Below are positions 16,883 through 25,772 of a stretch of 64,000 nt of DNA, piece after piece. Position numbers and translations under genes: made by a program. The notes below the pieces were generated by a model. It did no database searches. It was not told where the DNA came from and saw only the letters and a program-made list of their open reading frames with translations. The DNA is from Enterobacter_D sp963521185 (lineage in GTDB: Bacteria > Pseudomonadota > Gammaproteobacteria > Enterobacterales > Enterobacteriaceae), in assembly GCA_963521185.1 (NCBI GenBank), contig CAUQTV010000015.1:15373-79372 (forward strand), in the 5' to 3' direction. The stretch's first letter is position 1, and each line of letters opens with the position of its first letter.

Positions 16883-17029
16883 ATATCATTTGTGTATCCC
16901 TGATGAGATCTACTTCTCCGTAGGCACGGCAAGCCTGCGCCGCCGGGCGTTTTTGACGACAAGCACAGTAATACACCTTCCGGTATCAACTCGCGCTACA
17001 CTTATTCTTGAAGTGAATAAGGAGTCGCT
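16883..17029. other. Leader/promoter region of ybgA
   Basis: 147 bases between the preceding terminator and ybgA. It ends with AATAAGGAGTCGCT, a strong ribosome site for ybgA. No operator was recognised. Confidence 0.4.
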
Positions 17030-17986
17030 ATGAGTGAAAAAATCCCTGTTGGCATCAGTGCCTGTTTGTTAGGGGAGCAAGTTCGGTTTGATGGTGGGCA
17101 TAAGCGCCTGGCGTTTGCGGTTGAAGAGCTGTCGCCGTGGGTAAAATTTGAAGCGGTGTGCCCGGAAATGGCGATTGGTTTACCGGTGCCGCGCCCGGCG
17201 CTGCGGCTGGTGAAAGACGCGGATGGCGAAATGTCGCTGCGCTTTAGTGACAAACGCGAAGGCAGCCTCACCGCCGACATGCAGCAGTACGCTGAAAAGC
17301 GCATCAGCCATTTTGATCGGCTGTGCGGCTACATCGTCTGCGCGAAATCGCCCAGTTGTGGCATGGAGCGCGTGCGGGTCTACGATCCGGACAGCAACAA
17401 CAACCGTAAGGCGGGGCGCGGCATTTACACCGACATACTCATGAAAACCTATCCCTGGCTGCCGGTGGAAGAGGATGGACGGCTGCACGATCCGATGATC
17501 CGCGAGAACTTCGTTGAACGTCTCTACGCATTACACGAACTGAACGGCGTGCGCGAGCGGGGGCTGACGCGCGGTGAGCTTATCGCCTATCACAGCCGCT
17601 ATAAGCTGTTACTGCTGGCGCACTCCCAGCCTAAATACCGTGAACTTGGGCGCTTTGTGGCCGCCATTCACGAATGGGCCTCCCTTGAGGAGTGGTTCGT
17701 CGAATACCGCGCCCGCTTAATGGATCTCCTTTCCCACCAGGCTACGCGCCGCAATCACACCAACGTGCTGATGCATGTGCAGGGCTATTTCCGCAAACAG
17801 CTTAACGCGCGTCAGCGTGAAGAGCTTTCGTCGCTCATCGATCGTTACCGTCAGGGCAACCAGCCGCTACTTGCGCCGGTCACGCTGCTGAAACACTATA
17901 TGGCAGAATTCCCCGACGCTTATCTGTCAGGGCAACGCTACTTTGACCCCTGGCCGGAAGTGCTACGCCTTCGCTACGGGCATTAA
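17030..17986 (+). CDS. ybgA: YbgA, DUF523-DUF1722 two-domain protein
   Basis: A 318-residue protein. The N-terminal DUF523 half (about 1-150) starts with PVGISACLLGEQVRFDGGHK and contains CAKSPSCGMERVRVY; its cysteines suggest metal or Fe-S binding. The C-terminal DUF1722 half (about 190-310) has YHSRYKLLLLAHSQPKYRELG. E. coli YbgA, from memory, is only about 169 residues and corresponds to the DUF1722 half, so this is the long form found in several enterobacteria. It lies 31 bases upstream of phrB and is probably co-transcribed with it, which hints at a link to DNA repair or thiouracil metabolism. Biochemical function unknown. Confidence 0.9.
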   Translation: MSEKIPVGISACLLGEQVRFDGGHKRLAFAVEELSPWVKFEAVCPEMAIGLPVPRPALRLVKDADGEMSLRFSDKREGSLTADMQQYAEKRISHFDRLCGYIVCAKSPSCGMERVRVYDPDSNNNRKAGRGIYTDILMKTYPWLPVEEDGRLHDPMIRENFVERLYALHELNGVRERGLTRGELIAYHSRYKLLLLAHSQPKYRELGRFVAAIHEWASLEEWFVEYRARLMDLLSHQATRRNHTNVLMHVQGYFRKQLNARQREELSSLIDRYRQGNQPLLAPVTLLKHYMAEFPDAYLSGQRYFDPWPEVLRLRYGH

Positions 17987-18016
17987 TCTCGACACGGATA
18001 ACGATTCAGGAGAGTT

Positions 18017-19435
18017 ATGACCACGCATCTGGTCTGGTTTCGCGCGGATTTACGCGCGAACGATAATCTTGCGCTCGCCGCCGCGTGCCGCGACAAACAC
18101 GCCACTGTGCTGGCCCTCTTTATTGCCACGCCGCGGCAATGGAAAATCCATGAGATGGCCCCGCGCCAGGCCGCCTATATTTCATCGCATCTTAACAGCC
18201 TGCAACAGACGCTGGCTTCGCTACACATCCCGCTTATTTTCAAAGAGGTGGATGATTTTGCCGCCAGCGCAGACGTGGTAAAAAGCGTGTGCGAAGCGCA
18301 TGACGTCACGCACCTTTTCTACAACTACCAATATGAAATCAATGAACGTAAGCGCGATGCCTACATCGAAAAATCGCTGCCCGATGTCGCCTTTCAGGGC
18401 TTTGACGACAGCGTGATGCTGGCCCCCGGCAGCGTGATGACCGGCGGTCATCAGATGTATAAAGTCTTCACGCCGTTTAAGAACGCGTTCCTGAAACGTT
18501 TACGTGAAGATTTACCTGAATGCGTCGTCGCGCCAAAAATGCGGGAGAGCGGGGCGGCTGACGAAAAACCGCACGCGGTCACCCTGAATTATCCGCAGCA
18601 GGATTTTGACGCCAATTTATTTCCCGCCGATGAAAAAGCCGCCATCGCCCGGCTGCGCGAGTTTTGCCAGCAGGGCGCGGGCGAGTATGAAGCGCGGCGC
18701 GATTTCCCGTCCATTGACGGCACCAGTCGCCTGTCGGCCGCGCTGGCGATGGGTGCTCTGTCGCCGCGCCAGTGTCTGCACCGCTTACTCAAAGAGCAGC
18801 CCGACGCCCTCGGTGGCGGAGCGGGGTCAGTGTGGCTTAACGAGCTGATCTGGCGCGAGTTTTATCGTCATCTGATGACCTACCATCCTGAACTGTGCAA
18901 GCACCGCCCGTTTATCCAGTGGACCGAGCGCGTACAGTGGCAGGATAACGCGGCGCACTTGCAGGCCTGGCAGGAGGGGAACACCGGTTATCCGATTGTC
19001 GATGCGGCGATGCGCCAGATGAATAAGACCGGCTGGATGCACAATCGACTGCGCATGATCACCGCCAGCTTCCTGGTCAAAGACTTACTTATCGACTGGC
19101 GCGCCGGAGAGCGTTATTTTATTTCTCAACTGATTGACGGCGATCTGGCCGCTAACAACGGTGGCTGGCAGTGGGCCGCCTCAACGGGCAATGATTCAGC
19201 CCCCTATTTTCGTATTTTTAACCCGACCACGCAGGGTGAAAAATTTGATAAAGAGGGTGATTTCATTCGCCAGTGGGTGTCGGAGCTGGCCGATGTCCCG
19301 GTTAAATCGCTGCATGACCCCTGGGGCTGGGCCGATAAGCAGGGTGTGACCCTGAACTATCCCCGTCCCATTGTTGATCATAAACAGGCGCGCGCCGCCA
19401 CGCTGGCAGCGTATGAAGCCGCCCGTAAATCGTAA
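18017..19435 (+). CDS. phrB: Deoxyribodipyrimidine photolyase (DNA photolyase)
   Basis: A 472-residue cytoplasmic enzyme that uses blue light to split cyclobutane pyrimidine dimers. The N-terminal Rossmann domain (HLVWFRADLRANDNLALAAA) binds the MTHF antenna. The C-terminal FAD-binding region has GTSRLSAALAMGALSPRQ (about 232-249), LIWREFYRH and the signature TGYPIVDAAMRQMNKTGWMHNRLRM (about 320-345). Then come the electron-transfer tryptophan region and DGDLAANNGGWQW. Length equals E. coli PhrB. ybgI starts 12 bases downstream; the dtpD gene found between them in E. coli is absent. Confidence 0.98.
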   Translation: MTTHLVWFRADLRANDNLALAAACRDKHATVLALFIATPRQWKIHEMAPRQAAYISSHLNSLQQTLASLHIPLIFKEVDDFAASADVVKSVCEAHDVTHLFYNYQYEINERKRDAYIEKSLPDVAFQGFDDSVMLAPGSVMTGGHQMYKVFTPFKNAFLKRLREDLPECVVAPKMRESGAADEKPHAVTLNYPQQDFDANLFPADEKAAIARLREFCQQGAGEYEARRDFPSIDGTSRLSAALAMGALSPRQCLHRLLKEQPDALGGGAGSVWLNELIWREFYRHLMTYHPELCKHRPFIQWTERVQWQDNAAHLQAWQEGNTGYPIVDAAMRQMNKTGWMHNRLRMITASFLVKDLLIDWRAGERYFISQLIDGDLAANNGGWQWAASTGNDSAPYFRIFNPTTQGEKFDKEGDFIRQWVSELADVPVKSLHDPWGWADKQGVTLNYPRPIVDHKQARAATLAAYEAARKS

Positions 19436-19447
19436 AAGAGAATCATG

Positions 19448-20191
19448 ATGAAAAATACCGAACTGGAAAGCCTGATTAACGACAAGCTCAACAGCGCCAG
19501 CTTTAGCGATTACGGCCCCAATGGCTTACAGGTTGAAGGGCGAGAAACGGTGAAGAAGATCATCACCGGCGTCACCGCAAGTCAGGCGCTGCTCGATGAA
19601 GCCGTGCGTCAGCAAGCCGATGCGGTGATCGTCCATCACGGCTATTTCTGGAAAAACGAAGCGCCGATTATTCGCGGAATGAAACGCAACCGCCTGAAAA
19701 CGCTGCTGGCGAACGACATCAACCTGTATGGCTGGCACCTGCCGCTGGATGCGCACCCGGAACTGGGCAATAACGTACAGCTGGCAAAACTGCTGGGCAT
19801 TACCGTGATGGGCGAAATAGAAGAGTTGCTGCCGTGGGGCGAACTGGCGATCCCGGTACCGGGACTGGAGTTGGCCTCATGGATTGAAGCGCGTCTTGGC
19901 CGTCGCCCGTTGTGGAGCGGTGATACCGGCCCGGACGAGGTGAAGCGCGTGGCGTGGTGCACCGGCGGCGGCCAGGGCTTTATCGATAACGCAGCCCGTT
20001 TTGGCGTGGATGCGTTTATCACCGGCGAAGTCTCCGAGCAGACCATTCATTCCGCGCGCGAGCAGGGGCTGCATTTCTACTCTGCGGGCCATCACGCCAC
20101 CGAGCGCGGCGGTATTCGTGCGCTCAGCGAATGGCTCAGCGAAAATACCGACCTCGAAGTGACCTTTATTGATATCCCCAATCCGGCCTGA
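19448..20191 (+). CDS. ybgI: YbgI, NIF3-family metal-binding hydrolase-like protein
   Basis: A 247-residue NIF3-family protein. The metal-binding residues are seen in VIVHHGYFWKNE (His-His, about 63-64), HLPLDAHPELGNN (about 97-109) and the C-terminal SAGHHATERGG (His/Glu, about 215-219). E. coli YbgI forms a toroidal hexamer with a di-metal site. Its reaction is not settled, though roles in radiation resistance and GTP-cyclohydrolase-like chemistry have been proposed. Tandem ATGs at 19445 and 19448 exist; the second matches E. coli length. It sits 14 bases before pxpB. Confidence 0.93.
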   Translation: MKNTELESLINDKLNSASFSDYGPNGLQVEGRETVKKIITGVTASQALLDEAVRQQADAVIVHHGYFWKNEAPIIRGMKRNRLKTLLANDINLYGWHLPLDAHPELGNNVQLAKLLGITVMGEIEELLPWGELAIPVPGLELASWIEARLGRRPLWSGDTGPDEVKRVAWCTGGGQGFIDNAARFGVDAFITGEVSEQTIHSAREQGLHFYSAGHHATERGGIRALSEWLSENTDLEVTFIDIPNPA

Positions 20192-20205
20192 TGTGAGGAA
20201 CGAAA

Positions 20206-20862
20206 GTGCAGCGAGCGCGATGTTATCTGTTAGGTGAAACGGCGGTGGTGCTGGAGCTGGAACCGCCGGTCACGCTGGCGAGCCAGAAACGAATCTGGCG
20301 GCTGACCCAGCGTGTGGTGGACATTCCTGATGTGATGGACGTGATCCCCGGCATGAACAACGTCACCGTGGTTCTGCGCGATCCGCAGGACAAAGCGCTC
20401 GACGCCATTGAGCGTTTGCAGCGCTGGTGGGAAGAGAGCGAGGCGCTGGAGCCGGACGCGCGCCGCGTCGATATTCCGGTCATCTACGGCAATGTCACGG
20501 GGCCGGATCTGGCGGAGGTCGCGCGCCACGCGGAGCTGAGTGAAAAGCAGGTGGTCGAGCTGCATGCCTCGGTGGATTACGTGGTCTGGTTTTTGGGCTT
20601 CCAGCCTGGCTTCCCTTATCTTGGCGGTCTGCCTGAAGCGCTGCACATGCCGCGCCGTGCGGAGCCGCGTTTGAGCGTCCCGGCCGGTTCGGTGGGTATT
20701 GGCGGCGCACAAACCGGCATTTACCCGCTGGCGACGCCCGGCGGCTGGCAAATTATCGGCCAGACCTCGCTGGCGTTGTTTAACCCACAAAAGGACGATC
20801 CGGTCTTACTGCGCCCCGGTGACACCGTGCGCTTTGTGCCGCAAAAGGAGGGCGTATGCTGA
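20206..20862 (+). CDS. pxpB: 5-oxoprolinase subunit B
   Basis: A 218-residue KipI-like subunit of the PxpABC 5-oxoprolinase, which hydrolyses 5-oxoproline to glutamate at the cost of ATP. The family motifs YVVWFLGFQPGFPYLGGLP (about 125-143), RLSVPAGSVGIGGAQTGIYP and PGGWQIIGQT are present. The start is GTG at 20206 after a GAGGAACGAAA site. It overlaps pxpC by seven bases. Confidence 0.95.
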   Translation: MQRARCYLLGETAVVLELEPPVTLASQKRIWRLTQRVVDIPDVMDVIPGMNNVTVVLRDPQDKALDAIERLQRWWEESEALEPDARRVDIPVIYGNVTGPDLAEVARHAELSEKQVVELHASVDYVVWFLGFQPGFPYLGGLPEALHMPRRAEPRLSVPAGSVGIGGAQTGIYPLATPGGWQIIGQTSLALFNPQKDDPVLLRPGDTVRFVPQKEGVC

Positions 20863-21788
20863 AGGTTATCCGTGCCGGAATGCACACCTCGGTGCAGGGG
20901 GCAAAACGCAAAGGGCTGCGCCAGTCGGGCATCAGCTACTGTGGTGCGCTGGATGCGCCCGCGCTGGAAATCGCCAACGCGCTGGTGGGCAATGAGGCCA
21001 GTGCCGCCGCGCTTGAGATCACCCTCGGACAGTGCGAATTTGAGTTTGCCCGTGACGGCTGGTTTGCGCTCACCGGCGCAGGCTGCGACGCGAAGCTCGA
21101 CGACAAAGCGATCTGGACCGGCTGGCGTCATGCGGTGAACGCCGGTCAGCGGCTGACGCTAAAACGCCCGCTGCACGGCATGCGCAGCTATCTGGCGGTG
21201 GACGGCGGCATCAGGGTGCCGGAGGTGATGGGATCCTTTAGCACCGATGTAAAAGTCGGCATTGGCGGTCTGGAAGGACGCTTGTTAAGCGATGGCGACG
21301 TGCTGACGCTCAACGCGCCAACAACGCATCTCAGCGGCCCACAGGGCGTGAAGCAACTGCTGTGGGGTAATCGCGTTCGCGTGCTGCCGGGACCAGAATA
21401 TCAACTTTTTGATAAAGCCTCACAGGATGCCTTCTGGCGGTTGCCGTGGCGCATAAGCCCGCAGAGCAATCGCATGGGCTATCGCTTGCAGGGCGCGCAG
21501 CTCACGCGTACCGATAACCGGGAACTGCTGTCGCACGGGCTGTTGCCGGGCGTGATTCAGGTGCCGCATAACGGCCAGCCGATTGTTCTGATGAACGACG
21601 CGCAGACCACCGGCGGCTATCCGCGCATCGCCTGTGTCATTGAGGCGGATATGTACCACCTGGCGCAAATTCGCCTGGGCGATCCGGTGCATTTTGTGCC
21701 GTGCACGCTGGAAGAGGCGCTGAAGGTCCGGCGCGAGCAGCGGCTGTTTCTCGACCAGCTCAGTTGGGGACTGCGCGGTGAACGTTGA
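20856..21788 (+). CDS. pxpC: 5-oxoprolinase subunit C
   Basis: A 310-residue KipA/biotin-dependent-carboxylase-like subunit, partner of PxpB. Motifs seen: MHTSVQGAKRKGLRQSGISY (about 9-28), CGALDAPALEIANALVGN, YLAVDGGI and the C-terminal VPHNGQPIVLMNDAQTTGGYPRIA. Together with PxpA it detoxifies 5-oxoproline formed spontaneously from glutamine and glutathione. It overlaps pxpB by 7 bases and pxpA by 11 bases, so the three genes are translationally linked. Confidence 0.95.
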   Translation: MLKVIRAGMHTSVQGAKRKGLRQSGISYCGALDAPALEIANALVGNEASAAALEITLGQCEFEFARDGWFALTGAGCDAKLDDKAIWTGWRHAVNAGQRLTLKRPLHGMRSYLAVDGGIRVPEVMGSFSTDVKVGIGGLEGRLLSDGDVLTLNAPTTHLSGPQGVKQLLWGNRVRVLPGPEYQLFDKASQDAFWRLPWRISPQSNRMGYRLQGAQLTRTDNRELLSHGLLPGVIQVPHNGQPIVLMNDAQTTGGYPRIACVIEADMYHLAQIRLGDPVHFVPCTLEEALKVRREQRLFLDQLSWGLRGER

Positions 21789-22515
21789 TCTGAACGCCGA
21801 TCTCGGCGAAGGCGGCTCTGACGACGCCGCGTTACTTGCGCTGGTCTCATCGGCCAACATCGCCTGTGGTTTTCACGCAGGGGATGCGCAAACCATGCAG
21901 CGGTGCGTGCGCGAGGCGCTGAAAAACAGTGTCGCCATTGGCGCGCACCCGAGCTTTTTGGATCGGGAAAACTTCGGCCGCACAGTGATGCATCTGCCGC
22001 CGGAAACCGTCTACGCACAAACGCTCTACCAGATTGGCGCACTCGCGGCACTTGCCCGTGCGCAAGGCGGCGTGATGACGCACGTTAAACCGCACGGCAT
22101 GCTCTACAACCAGGCGGCACAGGATCCGGCGCTTGCCGATGCGATTGCCCGCGCGGTGCACGCCTGCGATCCGGCGTTGATGCTGGTAGGGCTTGCCGGA
22201 AGCGAGCTGATCCGCGCCGGACAGCGCTACGGGCTTGTCACCCGCGAAGAGGTGTTTGCCGACCGGGGCTATCAGGACGACGGCACGCTGGTGCCGCGTA
22301 CGCAAACCGGTGCGCTGATCGCTGACGAGGCGCAGGCGCTGGCGCAAACGCTGGAGATGATCACCGCTGGTCGCGTAAAGAGCGTGAACGGGCAGTGGGT
22401 GGCGGTGAATGCGCAAACCGTCTGTTTACACGGCGATGGCGAGCATGCGCTGGCGTTTGCCCATCGTTTACGCACGGAATTTGCCCGGCGCAACATCGGG
22501 GTCAGCGCGCTATAG
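21778..22515 (+). CDS. pxpA: 5-oxoprolinase subunit A (LamB/YcsF family)
   Basis: A 245-residue LamB/YcsF-family protein with the invariant N-terminus VDLNADLGEG and IACGFHAGD (about 29-37). It also has IGAHPSFLDRENFGR, VKPHGMLYN and EVFADRGYQDDGTLVPR. It is the ATP-dependent ring-opening subunit of 5-oxoprolinase. The start is GTG at 21778 inside the end of pxpC. nei follows 22 bases later, so pxpBCA-nei may be one transcript as in E. coli. Confidence 0.96.
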   Translation: MNVDLNADLGEGGSDDAALLALVSSANIACGFHAGDAQTMQRCVREALKNSVAIGAHPSFLDRENFGRTVMHLPPETVYAQTLYQIGALAALARAQGGVMTHVKPHGMLYNQAAQDPALADAIARAVHACDPALMLVGLAGSELIRAGQRYGLVTREEVFADRGYQDDGTLVPRTQTGALIADEAQALAQTLEMITAGRVKSVNGQWVAVNAQTVCLHGDGEHALAFAHRLRTEFARRNIGVSAL

Positions 22516-22537
22516 CGCTCAATATAAGGACTTTGCT

Positions 22538-23329
22538 ATGCCGGAAGGACCGGAGATCCGCCGTGCGGCGGACAGCCTGGAAGCGGTGATAAAAGGCCAG
22601 ATCCTGACCGGGGTCTGGTTTGCCTTCGACTCCCTCAAACCCTGGGCGCAGCCGCTCATCGGGCAGCACGTGACGCACATTGAAACGCGCGGCAAAGCAC
22701 TGCTCACGCACTTCTCCAACGGTATGACGCTCTACAGCCACAATCAGCTTTACGGCGTGTGGCGGGTAATTGACGCGGGCGAAACGCTGCAAACCACCCG
22801 CGTGTTGCGGGTAAAATTAGAGACCGATAGCAAAGCTATTTTGCTTTACAGCGCCTCGGACATTGAGATGCTAACGCCGGAGCAGCTGGCGGCGCATCCC
22901 TTTTTGCAGCGTGTCGGACCGGACGTGCTGGATCAGTCCCTTGATGCGGATACGGTCAAAACGCGGCTGTTATCTGCACGTTTTCGTCGCCGGCAGTTTT
23001 CAGGCCTGCTGCTGGATCAGGCCTTTCTCGCCGGACTGGGTAACTATTTACGCGTCGAAATCCTTTGGCACGCAGGCCTTGCCGCGCACCACAAGGCGGC
23101 GGAGCTTGATGATTCGCAGCTGAACACACTGGCACAGGCGTTGCTGGCCATCCCTCGACTCTCCTACCAGACGCGCGGCGCGGTGGATGAGAATAAGCAT
23201 CATGGGGCGCTGTTTCGCTTTAAGGTGTTTCATCGGGCGGGAAAAAAGTGTGAGCGGTGCGGCGGGGTAATTGAGAAAACGACGCTCTCATCAAGGCCGT
23301 TTTACTGGTGTCCGCACTGTCAGAAGTAA
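22538..23329 (+). CDS. nei: Endonuclease VIII (DNA glycosylase/AP lyase)
   Basis: A 263-residue Fpg/Nei-family base-excision enzyme removing oxidised pyrimidines and nicking AP sites. The catalytic N-terminus PEGPEIRRAAD follows the initiator Met (Pro2 nucleophile, Glu3), with Lys52-type lysine in GKALLTHF. The H2TH domain is GLGNYLRVEILWHAG (about 168-182). The C-terminal zinc finger is CERCGG plus WCPHC. The frame is open from 22409, but ATG 22538 is required to expose Pro2 and has AAGGA upstream. It is convergent with gltA across a shared terminator. Confidence 0.97.
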   Translation: MPEGPEIRRAADSLEAVIKGQILTGVWFAFDSLKPWAQPLIGQHVTHIETRGKALLTHFSNGMTLYSHNQLYGVWRVIDAGETLQTTRVLRVKLETDSKAILLYSASDIEMLTPEQLAAHPFLQRVGPDVLDQSLDADTVKTRLLSARFRRRQFSGLLLDQAFLAGLGNYLRVEILWHAGLAAHHKAAELDDSQLNTLAQALLAIPRLSYQTRGAVDENKHHGALFRFKVFHRAGKKCERCGGVIEKTTLSSRPFYWCPHCQK

Positions 23330-23354
23330 AAAAGCCGGGTGGCGGAGGTAAAAG

Positions 23355-23385
23355 TAAAACGGTAACCCTTAGGTTACCGTTTTTA
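23355..23385. terminator. Bidirectional terminator between nei and gltA
   Basis: AAAACGGTAACC-CTTA-GGTTACCGTTTTT, a perfect 12-bp stem flanked by A- and T-runs. It can end both convergent transcripts. Confidence 0.92.
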
Positions 23386-23390
23386 GTATT

Positions 23391-23433
23391 TTCACCCTCT
23401 CCCTGTGGGAGAGGGCCGGGGTGAGGGCATCAG
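23391..23433. repeat. REP-like palindromic repeat, copy B
   Basis: CCCTCTCCCTGTGGGAGAGG then GCCGGGGTGAGGGCATCAG, the reverse orientation of copy A at 4041, including the flanking GATG/CATC. Lies between nei and gltA. Confidence 0.8.
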
Positions 23434-23450
23434 ACCGCACCTGACAGCTA

Positions 23451-24734
23451 CTAGCGTTTAATATCCGACTTAAAATCGCGCTGTTCGTAGCCGGTATACA
23501 GCTGACGCGGGCGGGCGATTTTGATGCCGTCGTCGTGCATTTCGTTCCAGTGTGCAATCCAGCCCACGGTACGCGCCATCGCGAAGATCACGGTAAACAT
23601 GGATGACGGAATGCCCATCGCTTTTAAGATAATGCCGGAGTAGAAGTCGACGTTCGGGTAGAGTTTACGCTCAATGAAGTACGGGTCGTGCAGCGCGATG
23701 TGTTCCAGCTCCATCGCCACTTCCAGCAGATCGTCTTTGGTGCCCAGCTCTTTGAGCACTTCGTGACAGGTTTCACGCATCACAGTGGCGCGCGGGTCAT
23801 AGTTTTTGTAAACACGGTGACCAAAGCCCATCAGGCGGAACGAATCATTTTTATCTTTTGCACGGCGCACAAACTCAGGAATGTGCTCAACGGTGCTGAT
23901 CTCTTCAAGCATTTTCAGTGCGGCTTCGTTTGCACCGCCATGCGCCGGTCCCCACAACGAGGCGATACCGGCGGCGATACAGGCGAACGGGTTCGCGCCA
24001 GACGAGCCGGCGGTACGCACGGTGGACGTCGATGCGTTCTGTTCGTGGTCAGCGTGCAGCACCAGAATACGGTCCATGGCACGTTCTAACACCGGATTCA
24101 CTTCATAGGTCTCGCACGGCGTGGCGAACATCATGTGCAGGAAGTTGCCCGCATAAGAGAGATCGTTGCGCGGGTAAACGAACGGCTGACCAATGGAATA
24201 TTTGTAGCACATGGCGGCAACGGTCGGCATTTTGGACAGCAGACGGAAGGCCGCAATGTCGCGGTGACGCGGATTGTTCACGTCCAGCGAGTCATGATAG
24301 AACGCTGCCAGCGCACCGGTTACGCCGCACAGTACGGCCATCGGGTGCGAGTCACGGCGGAAGCCGTGGAACAGGCGGGTAATTTGCTCGTGGATCATGG
24401 TGTGGCGGGTAACGATGGTTTTGAAATCATCGTACTCTTCCTGGCTCGGCTTCTCGCCGTAGAGCAGGATGTAGCACACTTCCAGATAGTTGGATTCAGT
24501 GGCTAACTGATCGATTGGGAAACCACGGTGGAGCAGGATACCCTCGTCACCGTCGATAAAGGTGATTTTGGATTCGCATGATGCGGTGGAGGTGAAACCA
24601 GGATCAAAGGTAAACACCCCTTTTGAGCCCAAACTACGGATATCAATAACATCCTGACCGAGCGTGCCTTGTAGCACATCCAGTTCAATAGCATCGTCAC
24701 CATTGTAGGTGATGGTTGCTTTTTTATCAGCCAT
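23451..24734 (-). CDS. gltA: Citrate synthase (type II, NADH-sensitive)
   Basis: A 427-residue enzyme condensing acetyl-CoA and oxaloacetate, the entry step of the TCA cycle. The catalytic histidines are in VLHADHEQNAS (about 265) and GPAHGGANEA (about 306), with RLMGFGHRVYKNYDPRA and the Asp in VDFYSGIIL (about 363). The N-terminal domain with ELDVLQGTLGQDVID belongs to the hexameric, NADH-inhibited type. Length equals E. coli GltA. It is divergent from sdhC across 650 bases. Confidence 0.98.
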   Translation of the reverse strand: MADKKATITYNGDDAIELDVLQGTLGQDVIDIRSLGSKGVFTFDPGFTSTASCESKITFIDGDEGILLHRGFPIDQLATESNYLEVCYILLYGEKPSQEEYDDFKTIVTRHTMIHEQITRLFHGFRRDSHPMAVLCGVTGALAAFYHDSLDVNNPRHRDIAAFRLLSKMPTVAAMCYKYSIGQPFVYPRNDLSYAGNFLHMMFATPCETYEVNPVLERAMDRILVLHADHEQNASTSTVRTAGSSGANPFACIAAGIASLWGPAHGGANEAALKMLEEISTVEHIPEFVRRAKDKNDSFRLMGFGHRVYKNYDPRATVMRETCHEVLKELGTKDDLLEVAMELEHIALHDPYFIERKLYPNVDFYSGIILKAMGIPSSMFTVIFAMARTVGWIAHWNEMHDDGIKIARPRQLYTGYEQRDFKSDIKR

Positions 24735-25382
24735 TTACGGTCTCCTTAGCGCCTTATGCTTAAGACTGCCAAAGCCGGATTTGTATTCATTCAATATATC
24801 AATGTTACCAGTTTGTTATTTGGCTTGCGGCTCTGTGTAGAGTACTGCCAGGGTACAGAGCGATGGGCGCTTGCAGGAACACATTGAAAATAGAGCGAAA
24901 CAACAACAAATCAGGGTCTTGCAGTCCGAATTTGTCAAACCTGTATATCACTAATAACTGTCCTGATCACGTCGGTCAATCCCTCTCACTCTTACATAAC
25001 TAAATCTCAGGTGAAAGAGAGACCCCATAACTTTTATGAATTATATGCCTTTTCCGCTGATGTTTGTAACAAGAATGTTTAACTTTTGTCAAATCGGATG
25101 GTTAAAATTTAAAATTATGTTGTTATCGTGACGAGGGTCACTGTTCAGCATAAAACCCGACAAACTATATGTAGGTTAATTGTAATGATTTTGTGAACAT
25201 CCTATACTGCCGCCAGGTCTCCGGAATACTCTGCCGTCCCGAGCCACCCAGCGTTGTAACGTGTCGTTTAGCATCTGGAAGCAATGTAATTTGCATGACG
25301 CGCAGTTATAGAAAAGGACGCTGTCTGACCCGCCTGCAGACCGGAGGAAGGAAACTATAAGAACAGCATGTGGGCGTTATAC
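24735..25382. other. Divergent gltA/sdhC regulatory region
   Basis: About 650 bases, AT-rich, without genes. The right part closely follows the E. coli sdhC promoter and carries the promoter noted at 25180. ArcA- and CRP-dependent control is known for this region in E. coli. I did not find a site clear enough to list for either protein. Confidence 0.55.
25180..25208 (+). promoter_or_regulatory. Sigma-70 promoter of sdhCDAB-sucABCD
   Basis: TTGTAA at 25180-25185, a 17-base spacer, and TATACT at 25203-25208. It matches the E. coli sdhC promoter arrangement, about 180 bases upstream of sdhC. The long leader that results is where small-RNA control of sdh acts in E. coli. Confidence 0.8.
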
Positions 25383-25772
25383 ATGATAAAAAATGCGAAA
25401 AAACAAAGACCTGTCAATCTGGATCTCTCCACGATCCGGTTTCCTGTTACGGCTATAGCGTCCATTCTGCACCGTGTTTCCGGCGTCATCACGTTTGTGG
25501 CGACAGGGATCCTGCTGTGGTTACTGGGCCTGTCGCTGTCGTCCGAAGAAGGCTTTCAGGCAGCATCCTCCATCATGAGTGGTTTCTTTGCGAAATTCAT
25601 CATGTGGGGCATTCTGACCGCGCTGGCGTATCACGCGGTGGGTGGCATTCGTCACGGTTTGATGGATGTGGGCTATCTTGAAGAGACTTTCGAAGCCGGG
25701 AAACGTTCCGCCTGGATTTCATTTGTGGTTACTGTCGTGCTGTCAATTCTCGCAGGAGTCCTCGTATGGTAA
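25383..25772 (+). CDS. sdhC: Succinate dehydrogenase cytochrome b556 subunit
   Basis: A 129-residue inner-membrane subunit with three membrane helices. SILHRVSG (about 27-34) contains Ser27 and Arg31 of the ubiquinone site, and His84 in ALAYHAVGG is the heme b ligand. The start at 25383 gives MIKNAKKQRPVNLDL as in E. coli; an upstream in-frame ATG at 25368 lacks support. It overlaps sdhD by seven bases. Confidence 0.97.
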   Translation: MIKNAKKQRPVNLDLSTIRFPVTAIASILHRVSGVITFVATGILLWLLGLSLSSEEGFQAASSIMSGFFAKFIMWGILTALAYHAVGGIRHGLMDVGYLEETFEAGKRSAWISFVVTVVLSILAGVLVW

